Of a DNA stretch of 5,195 bases, positions 1 through 5,195 are shown one piece after another. Below the pieces are notes generated by a model that saw only the letters and a program-made list of their open reading frames with translations, did not search any database and was not told where the DNA came from. The DNA comes from an uncultured Lachnospira sp. (lineage in GTDB: Bacteria > Bacillota > Clostridia > Lachnospirales > Lachnospiraceae): NCBI GenBank assembly GCA_947306285.1, contig CAMZGB010000073.1, positions 1 through 5,195 on the forward strand, read 5' to 3'. How positions within the stretch are numbered: position 1 is the stretch's first letter; each line of letters opens with the position of its first letter. The position numbers and the translations under genes are program-made.

Positions 1-288
1 TATATATGAAAATCTGTAAAACTTGTTATCTTCTGAAAAACTTCTAATACCAATCACAAATCCCATAAGCGCAGAGATAAATGTGACGATAACAATAATT
101 CCAATGTACATACCAGACTTGCCATCCTCCATAACCGACATAGTAATAGTTAGGGCAAACAGTGCCAAGTTACATAGTCCAATCGTACTTGAAATTCTTC
201 CACCTCTAGCATATTTGCTTAGTGGAATTCTCCTATCTTTTTTATCTTCTCTTGTAGGCTTTGGTGCCTTTGCTTTTCTTTTAAACAT
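1..288 (-). CDS. Small two-helix membrane protein, DUF6142-like (3' partial)
   Basis: The frame is open for 96 codons from the ATG and runs off the left edge without a stop, so the C-terminus is missing. The protein starts MFKRKAKAPKPTREDKKD, a strongly basic cytoplasmic-looking tail (about residues 1-31), followed by two hydrophobic segments (about 33-54 and 60-82) joined by a short loop EDGKSGMYIG, and then IRSFSEDNKFYRFSYI at the edge. This arrangement (basic tail, two helices, a G-hydrophobic-YIG turn, and an xRSF(x)ED-x-F-Y end) resembles small Lachnospiraceae proteins that I recall as DUF6142; the family name is from memory and the function is unknown. A GAGGG ribosome binding site lies 4 nt upstream, and the gene begins 9 nt after the VanZ-like gene, so it is probably co-transcribed and perhaps translationally coupled with it. 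The opposite-strand open frame here is only its shadow. Confidence 0.8.
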   Translation of the reverse strand, partial: MFKRKAKAPKPTREDKKDRRIPLSKYARGGRISSTIGLCNLALFALTITMSVMEDGKSGMYIGIIVIVTFISALMGFVIGIRSFSEDNKFYRFSYI

Positions 289-297
289 CTTTCCCTC

Positions 298-753
298 TTA
301 ATTTATCGCCTTTGCAATCGCATAAACTATATATCCTATGATTGCTCCCACAGTATTTAAAATAATGTCATCTATATCAAATGCTCCTACTTTTGTAAGA
401 ATTTGAACTACTTCAATTGCTCCACTGAACATTATCGCTAGCAATGTCACTACGAAAAAGTTTCTTGTGACTTTATTTTTCGAACTCATTGGAATTAAAA
501 ATCCAAATGGTGCAAAGATAAGAATGTTTCCACCTAAGTTCATAAGTGTGGTTTTCCATCCATATGTGTATCTCATCGCCCAAAATCTTCTGATTTCATG
601 GAACGGATGAGTGTTCATTCGCCTAACAATAGTTCCTGTTTTTCTTCCCAACTCATCGCTAAAGAACACAAAGAAAATGAGTAGCGCAAAATATGCTACC
701 AAAAGAATTCTTCCTACTATTCTGTTAATTCTCTTTTTCTTTGCTTGTTGCAT
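298..753 (-). CDS. VanZ-family membrane protein
   Basis: This 151-residue protein fits the VanZ-like family, named after the teicoplanin-resistance accessory protein VanZ, whose biochemical role is poorly defined. Four hydrophobic segments are visible (about residues 12-31, 70-88, 100-119 and 130-149) after a basic N-terminus (MQQAKKKRINR). The family signatures are present in order: NLGGN at 72-76 followed by FAPFGFLIP at 80-88, the SGAIEVVQ helix at 110-117, and FDIDDIILNTVGAIIGY at 125-141. Length is normal for a single-domain VanZ protein and nothing looks broken. The start lies 4 nt after the pyrE stop; the best ribosome site is GGAG at 766-769, 12 nt upstream and inside the end of pyrE, which suggests weak or coupled initiation. 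Being in a pyr operon does not by itself indicate a resistance role; general envelope function is the safer reading. Family assignment is firm, function is not. Confidence 0.92.
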   Translation of the reverse strand: MQQAKKKRINRIVGRILLVAYFALLIFFVFFSDELGRKTGTIVRRMNTHPFHEIRRFWAMRYTYGWKTTLMNLGGNILIFAPFGFLIPMSSKNKVTRNFFVVTLLAIMFSGAIEVVQILTKVGAFDIDDIILNTVGAIIGYIVYAIAKAIN

Positions 754-757
754 TTAC

Positions 758-1417
758 TTACTTTGCTCCGTATTGTTCGTAATACTTATCTATTCTTTCC
801 TTAATCTCATTATCTAGTTGACCTTTTTCAGTCAAGTACTCTACCACTTCATCCATGCTCACAATTGCGTTTGCGTCGAAGCCGTATTTTTCTTTAATTA
901 CATCTAGCGCACACTTGTCAGAGCTTAAGCCCTTTTCCATACGGTTTAATGAAACCATAAGTCCAAGTATTTCCACATCGCCCTGCGCCCCAATGATTGG
1001 GAATGTTTCCTCGATTGATTTTCCCGATGTAGTTACATCTTCTATAATCACAACTTTATCGCCGTCTTTAATCTTACTTCCTAGCAAGATTCCAGCATCG
1101 CCGTGATCCTTTTCCTCTTTACGGTTTGAACAGTATCTGATCTCTTTGCCATACAAATTGCTGAACGCTATTACTGTAGCAACTCCTAAAGGAATTCCTT
1201 TGTATGCTGGACCAAAGAGAACGTCGAAGTCATCACCATAATGCTCGTGAATAGCTTTTGCATAGTATTCTCCCAACCTTTTAAGCTGTGAACCTGTAAC
1301 GTATGCTCCAGCGTTCATAAAGAATGGTGATTTGCGACCACTCTTCAAAGTGAAATCGCCAAACTTCAAAACGTCTGATTCAATCATAAAATCTATAAAC
1401 TCATTTTTGTAACTCAT
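758..1417 (-). CDS. pyrE: Orotate phosphoribosyltransferase PyrE
   Basis: PyrE catalyses orotate + PRPP to orotidine 5'-monophosphate + diphosphate, the fifth step of UMP synthesis, in the cytoplasm and normally as a dimer. The 219-residue product is full length. The orotate/PRPP-contacting segment LKSGRKSPFFMN is at 24-35, FGPAYKGIPL at 68-77, the mobile catalytic loop RKEEKDHGD at 99-107 (R99, K100, K103 and H105 fall where the family has its conserved residues), and the PRPP-binding signature VVIIEDVTTSGKS at 122-134. The ATG follows the pyrD TAG with no intervening base, and an AGGAAAGG ribosome site sits 8 nt upstream inside the end of pyrD, so translation is likely coupled. It is placed directly after pyrD, consistent with its substrate orotate being the product of PyrD/PyrK. 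Nothing unusual is visible in the protein. Confidence 0.98.
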   Translation of the reverse strand: MSYKNEFIDFMIESDVLKFGDFTLKSGRKSPFFMNAGAYVTGSQLKRLGEYYAKAIHEHYGDDFDVLFGPAYKGIPLGVATVIAFSNLYGKEIRYCSNRKEEKDHGDAGILLGSKIKDGDKVVIIEDVTTSGKSIEETFPIIGAQGDVEILGLMVSLNRMEKGLSSDKCALDVIKEKYGFDANAIVSMDEVVEYLTEKGQLDNEIKERIDKYYEQYGAK

Positions 1418-2332
1418 CTACTTTACCTTTCCTATCAACTCGTTTATATCTGATACATCGTGCTTAATCATATAGTCTTCTATTCCCTCAACCACATCTA
1501 TTGTGGAATTTGGGTTATAGAAGTTTGCTGTTCCAACAGACACCATAGTGGCTCCCGCCAAAATCATTTCAATGGCATCTTCAGCTGAAGCAATTCCACC
1601 CATTCCAATAATTGGAAGGTCTACTGCATTCGCTACTTGATAAACCATACGAACAGCTACTGGATGAATGGCTGGACCCGAAAGTCCACCAGTCTTGTTT
1701 GCAAGAACGAAATCCTGCTTCTCAATATCTATCTTCATTCCAGTAATAGTATTAATTAGTGACAACGCATCTGCTCCGCCACGCTCTGCAGCCTTAGCCA
1801 TCTCAACTATGTCAGTTACATTTGGACTAAGTTTCATAATTACTGGTTGTTTTGCAACTTCTTTTACTTTTCTTGTGATGTCTTCCACTGCCTTAGGGTC
1901 TGTGCCAAAAGCAATTCCGCCTTCTTTCACATTCGGACATGAGATATTTATCTCTAGCATATCGACATCTTCGTCGGCTAGTCGTTTAACACAATCCAAA
2001 TACTCCTCTTCCGAGTGACCACAAACATTCACGATAATCTTTGTGTCAAACTGTCTTAAGAATGGAATATCTCTTTTCGCAAAAATATCCACACCTGGAT
2101 TTTGAAGTCCGACAGCGTTTAGCATTCCGCCGTGAGTCTCTGCAACTCTTGGTGTAGGATTTCCTTCCCAAGGCTCGCTTGCCACGCCTTTTGTTGTGAC
2201 AGCACCCAAAGCGTTTAAATCCACAAACTCACTGTACTCTTCGCCGGAGCCGAAGGTTCCGGAAGCTACAGTGACAGGATTCTTAAACTCGACTCCTGCA
2301 ATATTAACTTTCATGCTTAAATCATTACTCAT
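1418..2332 (-). CDS. pyrD: Dihydroorotate dehydrogenase 1B, catalytic subunit PyrD
   Basis: This is the FMN-containing TIM-barrel subunit that oxidises dihydroorotate to orotate. The 304-residue length is normal for the class 1 cytosolic enzyme. Visible landmarks are ASGTFGSG at 23-30, the substrate segment NAVGLQNPG at 72-80, NISCPNVKEGG at 129-139 with catalytic-base Cys132 (cysteine is the class 1 mark; class 2 enzymes use serine), GGLSGPAIHPVAVR at 215-228, and the FMN-phosphate segment GMGGI at 243-247. Class 1B is indicated by the adjacent pyrK upstream: PyrD passes electrons through PyrK to NAD+ in a PyrD2PyrK2 heterotetramer. I chose the first ATG (MSNDLSMK) because an AAAGGA site lies 8 nt upstream; the second methionine, 6 codons in, has no such site. 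The gap after pyrK is 12 nt, and the gene abuts pyrE exactly. CpG use is like that of pyrE and pyrF. Confidence 0.98.
   Translation of the reverse strand: MSNDLSMKVNIAGVEFKNPVTVASGTFGSGEEYSEFVDLNALGAVTTKGVASEPWEGNPTPRVAETHGGMLNAVGLQNPGVDIFAKRDIPFLRQFDTKIIVNVCGHSEEEYLDCVKRLADEDVDMLEINISCPNVKEGGIAFGTDPKAVEDITRKVKEVAKQPVIMKLSPNVTDIVEMAKAAERGGADALSLINTITGMKIDIEKQDFVLANKTGGLSGPAIHPVAVRMVYQVANAVDLPIIGMGGIASAEDAIEMILAGATMVSVGTANFYNPNSTIDVVEGIEDYMIKHDVSDINELIGKVK
1426..1433 (-). promoter_or_regulatory. Ribosome binding site of pyrE
   Basis: AGGAAAGG on the minus strand, 8 nt before the pyrE ATG and wholly inside the last codons of pyrD. Since pyrD stops on the base before pyrE starts, ribosomes finishing pyrD are placed to reinitiate here. 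Confidence 0.7.
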
Positions 2333-2340
2333 TTTTTTAT

Positions 2341-2346
2341 TCCTTT
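2341..2346 (-). promoter_or_regulatory. Ribosome binding site deciding the pyrD start
   Basis: AAAGGA on the minus strand, separated by ATAAAAAA (8 nt) from the ATG at 2332. It overlaps the TAA stop of pyrK. The alternative in-frame ATG at 2314 has only AT-rich codons before it, so this site supports the longer start. Confidence 0.75.
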
Positions 2347-3181
2347 AAAAATCTATTTCTTTTGCATCAAACACTGGTCCATCTTTACAGATTCGTTTGT
2401 TGCAAACATTTGAATGTTCATCTTTCTCTTTAGTTTTGCAAACACATGCTAAGCATGCTCCAATACCACATGCCATTCTTTCCTCTAAAGAAATCTGGCA
2501 CTGTTCTATTTTGTTTAATCTAGATTCATCTAGTGCCCAATCCTTTACTGCTTTTAACATTGGTATAGGCCCACAAGCATACACAACTCTTCCTGCATTT
2601 GAACCAGCACTAAATGGATCCATACTAATGCCACCACATAATTCAACATAACCGTCTAGACTTTCTTTCAATCCATCAATAACGGTTCCCTTAATACCAG
2701 AACTTCCATCTTCAGTAGTAACAACCACTTCTGAATATTTTTCAAGTTCTTCTACTAGGAACAATTCATCTCTGTATCCCATAACAGATAAAACATTTTC
2801 TTTGCCATACTTTTTAGATAATTGTTTGGCAAGTTCCACCATCGGAGGAATTCCAATACCTCCTGCCACTAGTACAGCTCGTCTTTCTTTTAAATCAAAA
2901 CCATTTCCAAGTGGTCCAATAATATCAATATTGTCACCATCTTGATAGGTTGACATAACTTTGGTTCCTCCACCAACCACTCTGTAAACTATGCGAAGTC
3001 TGTTTTCTTTAACTTCACAAATACTGATTGGTCTTGGTAAAAGTTTTGAGTCGTCATTTACATACACATCGATAAACTGTCCAGGCTTTGCAGTAGCTGC
3101 CGCCTCAGTCTCAATCCACATGCTGTAAATTCCGTCTGCTATTTTATTTTGACTAATAACTCTTGCAGTTTCTTTTTTCAT
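2345..3181 (-). CDS. pyrK: Dihydroorotate dehydrogenase 1B electron-transfer subunit PyrK
   Basis: PyrK belongs to the ferredoxin-reductase-like family; it binds FAD and a [2Fe-2S] cluster and carries electrons from the FMN of PyrD to NAD+. The FAD-binding barrel is at about residues 1-98 with the LLPRPISI motif (47-54), VVGGGTKVM (68-76) and GPLGNGF (89-95). The NAD-binding half follows with VAGGIGIPPM (105-114) and YACGPIPMLK (201-210). The C-terminal cluster region has C238, C243 and C246 in the C-x4-C-x2-C pattern, and C265 in the family context C-K-D-G-P-V-F. At 278 residues it is somewhat longer than the roughly 255-262 I expect; the excess seems to lie near 177-199, just before YACGP, and in the loop before C265, which has an extra C260. 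The ATG is one base after the glycosyltransferase stop; only a weak purine run (AGAGAAAG) lies upstream. CpG is markedly scarcer than in the flanking genes. Confidence 0.97.
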   Translation of the reverse strand: MKKETARVISQNKIADGIYSMWIETEAAATAKPGQFIDVYVNDDSKLLPRPISICEVKENRLRIVYRVVGGGTKVMSTYQDGDNIDIIGPLGNGFDLKERRAVLVAGGIGIPPMVELAKQLSKKYGKENVLSVMGYRDELFLVEELEKYSEVVVTTEDGSSGIKGTVIDGLKESLDGYVELCGGISMDPFSAGSNAGRVVYACGPIPMLKAVKDWALDESRLNKIEQCQISLEERMACGIGACLACVCKTKEKDEHSNVCNKRICKDGPVFDAKEIDF

Positions 3182-3182
3182 C

Positions 3183-4130
3183 TTAATTAACTTTCTCTAC
3201 GTCTTTGTTGCTTTCGCTAATAATATAGTGTGGACGCTCTTTCACTTCCAAATATGTCTTCGACAAATACTGTCCAATAATGCCGATACAAAACATCTGA
3301 ACACCACTCAAGAATACGATGATACAAACGAGTGATGGCCAACCTGAAACTGGGTCGCCCCAAATAAATTTTCTAATCATAATAAATATGATTGCAATAA
3401 ATGCTATAATCGTGAAAATAAATCCAAAGACTGATGCGATAGACAAAGGTGCATTTGTAAAGTTTACAATTCCTTCTAACGAATACTTAAACAAACTCCA
3501 AAAACTCCATTTAGTCTCGCCGGCTACTCTCTCTACGTTTTCATATTCTAGCCACTTAGTTTTATATCCAATCCAACCAAAGATACCTTTGGAGAATCTA
3601 TTCCTCTCACCCATTTTCACAATGGCTTGAGCCATATCTCTAGTCATAAGTCTGAAATCTCTTGCGCCGTCTGCAATATCTGCATCTGACCATCTATTAA
3701 TCAACTTATAAAATCTTCTCGCGAAGAATGAACGAATCTTTGGTTCACCCTTTCTCGAAACTCGTCTAGTTGCAACGCTGTCATACTCTCCACTCTCAAG
3801 ATAAGTTACCATCTCTGGCAAAAGTGAAGGTGGATCTTGCATATCTGCATCCATAATTGCCACATAATCTCCCGTTGCATTGCAAAGGCCTGCATACATT
3901 GCAGATTCCTTCCCGAAATTTCTCGAAAAAGAAATGTATGTAGTCTTGTTATCATATGCAGCTAGTTCTTTCAAATTTTTCAAAGTGTTGTCTGTTGATC
4001 CGTCATCTACGAAGATGTACTCAAAACCATAGTTTGACATCTCACCAGAAACTCTCTCTAACTCTTTGTACAAATATTTTAGACTTTCTTCCTCGTTGTA
4101 GCATGGAATAACTAAAGATATTTTTTTCAT
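3183..4130 (-). CDS. Family 2 glycosyltransferase, DPM1/GtrB-like, membrane anchored
   Basis: The 315-residue protein has a cytoplasmic GT-A domain and a two-helix C-terminal anchor, the layout of bacterial polyisoprenyl-phosphate glycosyltransferases (GtrB, CsbB and YkoT types), which move a sugar from a nucleotide sugar to undecaprenyl phosphate. Motifs in order: VIPCYNEEESL (7-17), VDDGSTDNT (41-49), SRNFGKESAMYAG (69-81), the metal/nucleotide site DADMQDPP (94-101; D94 and D96), GARDFRLM (155-162), ERNRFSKGIFGWIGYKT (175-191) and ERVAGETKW (200-208). Helices are at about 229-252 and 264-288, followed by YLSKTYLEVKERPHYII (288-304). The donor sugar cannot be read from sequence. It lies 9 nt after pyrF and one base before pyrK, so it is embedded in the pyr operon; no GtrA-like flippase gene is in view. 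Its AGGAG site overlaps the pyrF stop. CpG use matches pyrF. The protein appears intact. Confidence 0.95.
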   Translation of the reverse strand: MKKISLVIPCYNEEESLKYLYKELERVSGEMSNYGFEYIFVDDGSTDNTLKNLKELAAYDNKTTYISFSRNFGKESAMYAGLCNATGDYVAIMDADMQDPPSLLPEMVTYLESGEYDSVATRRVSRKGEPKIRSFFARRFYKLINRWSDADIADGARDFRLMTRDMAQAIVKMGERNRFSKGIFGWIGYKTKWLEYENVERVAGETKWSFWSLFKYSLEGIVNFTNAPLSIASVFGFIFTIIAFIAIIFIMIRKFIWGDPVSGWPSLVCIIVFLSGVQMFCIGIIGQYLSKTYLEVKERPHYIISESNKDVEKVN

Positions 4131-4136
4131 AGCTTT

Positions 4137-4141
4137 CTCCT
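4137..4141 (-). promoter_or_regulatory. Ribosome binding site of the glycosyltransferase gene
   Basis: AGGAG on the minus strand, 6 nt before the ATG at 4130, sharing bases with the pyrF TAG stop. It is the best Shine-Dalgarno match in the window, suggesting that the glycosyltransferase is translated efficiently rather than being a passive passenger. Confidence 0.75.
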
Positions 4142-5051
4142 AAAAAATAGTTTTGATATCCTCTATCATATTTATTGTGGCCTGTCTTGATGCGTCTGCA
4201 AATGTTTTCTCGTCGAAGCCATCTAAGTTTTTGTAAGCACAAATGATTCCTCTAGATGAATTTACAATTGCTCCTAAACCGTCCTCGTTGAAGAATGGCT
4301 TAAGGTCTGCTGCTGTTCCACCCTGTGCACCGTAGCCTGGCACTAGAATGTAACTCTTTGGCATAACTTTGCGAAGCACTTCTCCCATCTCTGGGTAAGT
4401 AGCTCCAACCACTGCACCGATGTAACTGTATTCGTCGCCCATGCAGTCGCTGCCCCATTCATCTACCTTTTCGCCAACCCACTCATAAAGTGGCTTACCA
4501 TCTATCAATCTATCTTGAAACTCACCACTTGATGGGTTTGATGTCTTAACCAAAATGAAGATTCCTTTGTTCTCTTCTTTACATACATCGATAAATGGAT
4601 TAATTCCATCCGAGCCAAGATAAGGATTAACTGTCACAAAGTCTTCGTCGAAAGGAACGATTTCAGTGTTTCCAACTTTAATCTTTCCAATATGTGCTGT
4701 AGCATATGCCTTCGACGTAGAACCAATGTCTCCACGCTTTGCATCACCAATCACAACCATATCTTTTGACTTTGCATAGTCCACTGTTTTCTTAAAAGCA
4801 ACTAAGCCAGGAATTCCAAACTGCTCATACATAGCAATCTGCGGTTTAACCGCTGGCGCAATATCATAAATTGCATCGATAATTCCCTTGTTGTATTCAA
4901 AGATAGCATCACCCACTGCTTCCAAAGTTTCACCATGCTTTTCAATCGAAGCATTCAGAATGTGACTTGGCACATACTCGTACATTGGATCCAGTCCAAC
5001 CACGATAGGTGCTTCCATCTGTTTAATTTTGCTCACTAACTTGTTAATCAT
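4140..5051 (-). CDS. pyrF: Orotidine 5'-phosphate decarboxylase PyrF, long (type 2) subfamily
   Basis: PyrF converts OMP to UMP and CO2, the last step of de novo pyrimidine synthesis, in the cytoplasm. With 303 residues it belongs to the longer subfamily of bacterial decarboxylases rather than the roughly 230-240-residue type. The substrate aspartate region VVGLDPMYEYVP is at 17-28, the catalytic block DAKRGDIGSTSKAY at 103-116 holds the D-x-K-x-x-D triad (D103, K105, D108), VKTSNPSSGEFQ is at 168-179, VVGATYPEM at 214-222, VPGYGAQGG at 237-245, and the phosphate-loop segment NSSRGI at 264-269. An in-frame ATG 6 codons further upstream (MERLFTM) was rejected: it lacks a ribosome site and lies deeper in pyrC, whereas GGAGAG sits 10 nt before the chosen ATG. 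The start overlaps the pyrC end by 8 nt, implying translational coupling. The glycosyltransferase gene follows after 9 nt. Confidence 0.97.
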   Translation of the reverse strand: MINKLVSKIKQMEAPIVVGLDPMYEYVPSHILNASIEKHGETLEAVGDAIFEYNKGIIDAIYDIAPAVKPQIAMYEQFGIPGLVAFKKTVDYAKSKDMVVIGDAKRGDIGSTSKAYATAHIGKIKVGNTEIVPFDEDFVTVNPYLGSDGINPFIDVCKEENKGIFILVKTSNPSSGEFQDRLIDGKPLYEWVGEKVDEWGSDCMGDEYSYIGAVVGATYPEMGEVLRKVMPKSYILVPGYGAQGGTAADLKPFFNEDGLGAIVNSSRGIICAYKNLDGFDEKTFADASRQATINMIEDIKTIF

Positions 5052-5195
5052 TGTAAACAATCTCTCCATCTAAAATTGTGTATTTAACTTTTCCAAAAAG
5101 TTTATATCCATCAAAAGGTGTATTTTTACCCTTTGACTCAAATTCATTTTTGTTAACTGTATATTCTTCGTCTGGGTCGAAAATCGTGATATCAG
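5044..5195 (-). CDS. pyrC: Dihydroorotase PyrC, C-terminal fragment (5' partial)
   Basis: Only the last 49 codons and the TAA stop are in the window; the rest lies beyond the right edge. The visible residues begin DITIFDPDEEYTVNKNEF and continue SKGKNTPFDGYKLFGKV, ending TILDGEIVYND. This is the typical end of class I dihydroorotases (the roughly 420-430-residue type found in Bacillus and Clostridia): a small beta-sandwich return segment with ADxTIxDPxxEYTV, the S-K-G-K-N-(S/T)-P-F-x-G signature and a closing (V/I)xxGxxVY strand. The zinc-binding catalytic residues are outside the window. The enzyme interconverts carbamoyl aspartate and dihydroorotate, directly before the PyrD/PyrK step. The stop codon lies inside the start of pyrF (8-nt overlap, ATGATTAA). 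First complete codon in view is at 5193. Confidence 0.93.
   Translation of the reverse strand, partial: DITIFDPDEEYTVNKNEFESKGKNTPFDGYKLFGKVKYTILDGEIVYND
5062..5067 (-). promoter_or_regulatory. Ribosome binding site deciding the pyrF start
   Basis: GGAGAG on the minus strand, 10 nt before the ATG at 5051 and inside the last codons of pyrC. It lies downstream of the alternative ATG at 5069 and therefore can serve only the shorter start, which gives the N-terminus MINKLVSKIK. Confidence 0.7.

Noticed and set aside
23..301. Plus-strand 92-codon open frame with a hydrophobic product
   Set aside because: It mirrors the minus-strand DUF6142-like gene, which has a good ribosome site, basic tail plus two-helix layout and operon position. 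The hydrophobicity is what an antisense reading of AT-rich membrane-protein codons gives.
298..753. Glycopeptide-resistance gene vanZ
   Set aside because: The protein is a VanZ-family member by motif, but no vanHAX/RS genes are near and the setting is biosynthetic. The family name alone does not support a resistance call.
754..757. Terminator or promoter between pyrE and the VanZ-like gene
   Set aside because: The gap is only 4 nt and no stem-loop with a T-run or convincing -35/-10 pair is visible around it.
1668..2018. Plus-strand 116-codon open frame opposite pyrD, and similar plus-strand frames opposite pyrE, pyrK and the glycosyltransferase gene
   Set aside because: Each lies wholly or almost wholly opposite a well-identified gene, has no recognisable domain, and has serine/isoleucine-rich composition typical of antisense shadows.
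2244..2262. GC-rich inverted repeat (CCGGAGCC / GGTTCCGG, 3-nt loop) as a possible regulatory hairpin early in pyrD
   Set aside because: It encodes the conserved GTFGSG motif of PyrD. In the mRNA sense the stem has an A-C mismatch, the loop is short, and no U-run follows, so coding constraint explains it.
4042..4242. Minus-strand 66-codon frame spanning the pyrF end and the glycosyltransferase start
   Set aside because: It overlaps two certain genes in another frame, and its product has no family features.
5052..5069. Longer pyrF start six codons upstream (MERLFTM)
   Set aside because: No ribosome site precedes it, while GGAGAG lies inside this stretch at a workable distance from the next ATG, and the shorter start gives a normal N-terminus.

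Overview
The window is a single minus-strand gene string, read from right to left. It is most likely part of one polycistronic operon from a low-GC Firmicute of class Clostridia, probably family Lachnospiraceae (Butyrivibrio/Pseudobutyrivibrio-like). That placement rests on the AT-rich composition, the class 1B dihydroorotate dehydrogenase (PyrD plus PyrK), Shine-Dalgarno sites of the AGGAG type, and a small two-helix protein resembling the DUF6142 family that I associate with Lachnospiraceae. The genus is inference.

Layout in order of transcription: the C-terminus of pyrC (dihydroorotase, cut by the right edge), pyrF (OMP decarboxylase, long subfamily), a family 2 polyisoprenyl-phosphate-type glycosyltransferase with two C-terminal membrane helices, pyrK (FAD/[2Fe-2S] electron-transfer subunit), pyrD (catalytic subunit of DHODH 1B), pyrE (orotate phosphoribosyltransferase), a VanZ-family membrane protein, and a small DUF6142-like membrane protein cut by the left edge. 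Every junction is between an 8-nt overlap and a 12-nt gap, so there is no room for an internal promoter or terminator between genes, and several stops overlap the next ribosome binding site.

The pyr genes cover the last four steps of de novo UMP synthesis: PyrC makes dihydroorotate, PyrD/PyrK oxidise it to orotate with NAD+, PyrE adds PRPP to make OMP, and PyrF decarboxylates OMP to UMP. What departs from the familiar pyr operon is the three envelope-type genes: a glycosyltransferase wedged between pyrF and pyrK, and the VanZ-like and DUF6142-like genes after pyrE. A second irregularity is compositional: pyrK has roughly one third of the CpG density of its neighbours and carries an apparent internal insertion. 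I see no RNA gene, mobile element, CRISPR array, long repeat, promoter or rho-independent terminator. No stretch over 300 bases lacks a gene.
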